Assembly: GCA_020722285.1 (NCBI GenBank) | Contig: DYLC01000003.1 | Coordinates: forward strand, 1 to 39,930 | DNA from: Desulfobulbus propionicus | GTDB taxonomy: Bacteria > Desulfobacterota > Dissulfuribacteria > Dissulfuribacterales > DYLC01 | Direction: 5' to 3' | DNA: 39,930 nt | Part shown: positions 38,462-39,930 of the stretch, one piece after another | How positions within the stretch are numbered: the first letter of the stretch is position 1 | How the letters are laid out: the number at the start of each line of letters is the position of its first letter | Position numbers and translations under genes: made by a program | Notes under the pieces: generated by a model | Told to the model about the DNA's origin: nothing | Database searches by the model: none | The model's input: only the letters and a program-made list of their open reading frames with translations

Positions 38462-39031
38462 TTAATTGTAAATTACCGTTTCTTCCATTGCCCTGCGAAA
38501 CGCAGCCTTGTTCTTCTCAGACAACTTGCCAAATCTTCTGTCAAGGGCTGCTGACAATGCATCCACGCCGATAATGCCGGTAGCCTTCAAAAGCGCTCCA
38601 AGCATGGTGGTATTCGTTATCGGAAGGCCAAGCACTTCTTTGGCAATCTTGGTTGCGTCCACAAGGGCAACCTTGCCATTCAACCCAAAACGCTTACGCA
38701 CCTCGTCAATAGAAAAGGCTGTGTTCAGCACCACTATCCCATCTTCTTTCATACCCTGCGAAACTTTCACAAGCCCTGGCAGAGAAGGATCAAGAACAAC
38801 AACGATATCAGGCGCATAAACCTTCTCCCTTGTTCTGATCTGCGCGTCGCTTACCCTGATGAATGCTGCTACAGGCGCTCCACGTCTTTCAGGCCCAAAA
38901 CTTGGAAATGCCTGAGCAAACTTTCCTTCTTCAATAGCTGCGCTTGCCACCAGCTCCGAAGAAGTTACAGCGCCCTGGCCACCGCGACCATGTAGTCGTA
39001 CTTCTTTCATACAAAGCTCTCCTAATTTCAA
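38462..39031 (-). CDS. porC: 2-oxoacid:ferredoxin oxidoreductase gamma subunit
   Basis: MKEVRLHGRGGQGAVTSSELVASAAIEEGKFAQAFPSFGPERRGAPVAAFIRVSD; alternative start at MKEVRLHG. Confidence 0.94.
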   Translation of the reverse strand: MKLGELCMKEVRLHGRGGQGAVTSSELVASAAIEEGKFAQAFPSFGPERRGAPVAAFIRVSDAQIRTREKVYAPDIVVVLDPSLPGLVKVSQGMKEDGIVVLNTAFSIDEVRKRFGLNGKVALVDATKIAKEVLGLPITNTTMLGALLKATGIIGVDALSAALDRRFGKLSEKNKAAFRRAMEETVIYN

Positions 39032-39142
39032 TTTATAGACTGTTTTTTTGACCTAAAACAACATATTTTCAAAAAACACATGTTGTGTAACATGCCTTTT
39101 TCAGCTTTGCAAGCATCAAACTGTTTTTTTATGCGGCAAGCC

Positions 39143-39724
39143 TTAAAGGCATTTAAGTTGTTCTTTAGCCTGGTCAAGCTGAGTGCGAAAATGTGTGTCT
39201 ATTTCAGACGCTATCTTTGTCCACTCATTTTGAAACTCCGGCAGCATCTCTACATCCAGATTTGCCGCCATCCCCATGCCGTACTGCTTTGCCACTGCCT
39301 GCTGCATGCCCGATAGTTTGGCTTGAAACTGCGCTTTAACCTGCTGAAGATACTGGCTTTTAGTATTTTCATAAGACTTCAGATGTTCCCTGATATAGTC
39401 CAAAAGCCCTTTGGCAGGGCTTCCTTTTAACTGAAATACCCCGTGCATGGCCCTGTCAATGGCATCCCACTGCATCTTGTCCCTTGGAAGTGTCAGGTTT
39501 CTCGTGAGTACCTCCATCGCTCCCTCTATTACAACCTGGAGCGTTTGAGGGGAAAACCCCTTGAAGGCATCTGCAAGGCTTGTTTCCTTATTGCCAAGAT
39601 AAGATGCGGCGATGCGCCTGCCTATATCCAGATTCTTTTCTCTTTCCACCTCCGTCTTGTCAATCGAACCAAGACGGCTCGCCTTTTCAAGGGCTATCTC
39701 CAGAGAACTTTTTATTTCCGCCAT
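39143..39724 (-). CDS. Conserved hypothetical protein (helical)
   Basis: MAEIKSSLEIALEKASRLGSIDKTEVEREKN...; start trimmed to MAEIKSS. Confidence 0.6.
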   Translation of the reverse strand: MAEIKSSLEIALEKASRLGSIDKTEVEREKNLDIGRRIAASYLGNKETSLADAFKGFSPQTLQVVIEGAMEVLTRNLTLPRDKMQWDAIDRAMHGVFQLKGSPAKGLLDYIREHLKSYENTKSQYLQQVKAQFQAKLSGMQQAVAKQYGMGMAANLDVEMLPEFQNEWTKIASEIDTHFRTQLDQAKEQLKCL

Positions 39725-39748
39725 AAATACTGCTCCTTTATTTTTGAA

Positions 39749-39787
39749 AGGAAGGTTCCAAAAACTGCTGTTTTTTAGAATCTCCCT
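39749..39787. repeat. Miniature family 2 palindrome (39 bp)
   Basis: AGGAAGGTTCCAAAAACTGCTGTTTTTTAGAATCTCCCT. Confidence 0.45.
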
Positions 39788-39847
39788 AATATTTATCACA
39801 AAAACAACAGGCTGTGACTATGAAAGTTCCAGAAATTAAAAATCTTG

Positions 39848-39930
39848 GTAACTATCCAGTATAATGCCTAAAACAAACGAAAACCACCGTACTGTAACTA
39901 TTCAGCAGCGCCCCAGATGCAAGGAAGAGG
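39848..39930 (-). mobile_element. 153-bp TIR element, copy E, cut by window end
   Basis: GTAACTATCCAGTATAATGCC...GAAAACCACCGTACTGTAACTATTCAGCAGCGCCCCAGATGCAAGGAAGAGG; 5' flank AAATCTTG is the expected 8-bp duplication. Confidence 0.8.

Noticed and set aside
36018-39031. por operon as unusual
   Set aside because: Standard four-subunit gamma-delta-alpha-beta arrangement of 2-oxoacid:ferredoxin oxidoreductases in anaerobes.
1-39930. CRISPR-Cas, prophage, toxin-antitoxin or known defence system
   Set aside because: No regularly spaced repeats, no cas, phage structural, integrase or transposase genes could be recognised in any frame supplied.

Overview
The window is about 40 kb of densely coded chromosomal DNA from an anaerobic, probably deltaproteobacterial (Desulfobacterota-like) bacterium; the lineage is inferred from gene content only. 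It carries mostly housekeeping and energy genes: hcp plus a small zinc-ribbon protein, a two-histidine-kinase operon, a PFK-family kinase, murI, kdsB, glyQ without adjacent glyS, ribF, cobT, a tetraheme cytochrome c3-like protein, nadC, valS, thrC, a divergent cytochrome bd-like pair with a C-terminal heme-c domain, CooT-like, HAD, TlpA-like, creatininase-like, a homocysteine-biosynthesis (DUF39/HcyBio) plus CBS pair, an NtrC-type regulator, pyrC, pyrB, a four-subunit 2-oxoacid:ferredoxin oxidoreductase operon, tRNA-Glu(CUC) and tRNA-Leu(CAG). The most unusual signal is not a gene. A 153-bp dispersed element has GTAACTATCCAG terminal inverted repeats, a third internal terminus-like motif and exact 8-bp target-site duplications. 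It occurs as two complete copies, one truncated copy, one copy cut by the window end and two solo-end fragments. I interpret it as a non-autonomous, IS66-like MITE. Two further dispersed palindromic intergenic repeat families are present, along with gene remnants of sfsA and of a molybdopterin oxidoreductase C-terminus. Other points are an FNR/HcpR-like operator upstream of hcp, an atypical bd-like oxidase and a split homocysteine-synthesis locus. No CRISPR array, rRNA or prophage was seen.
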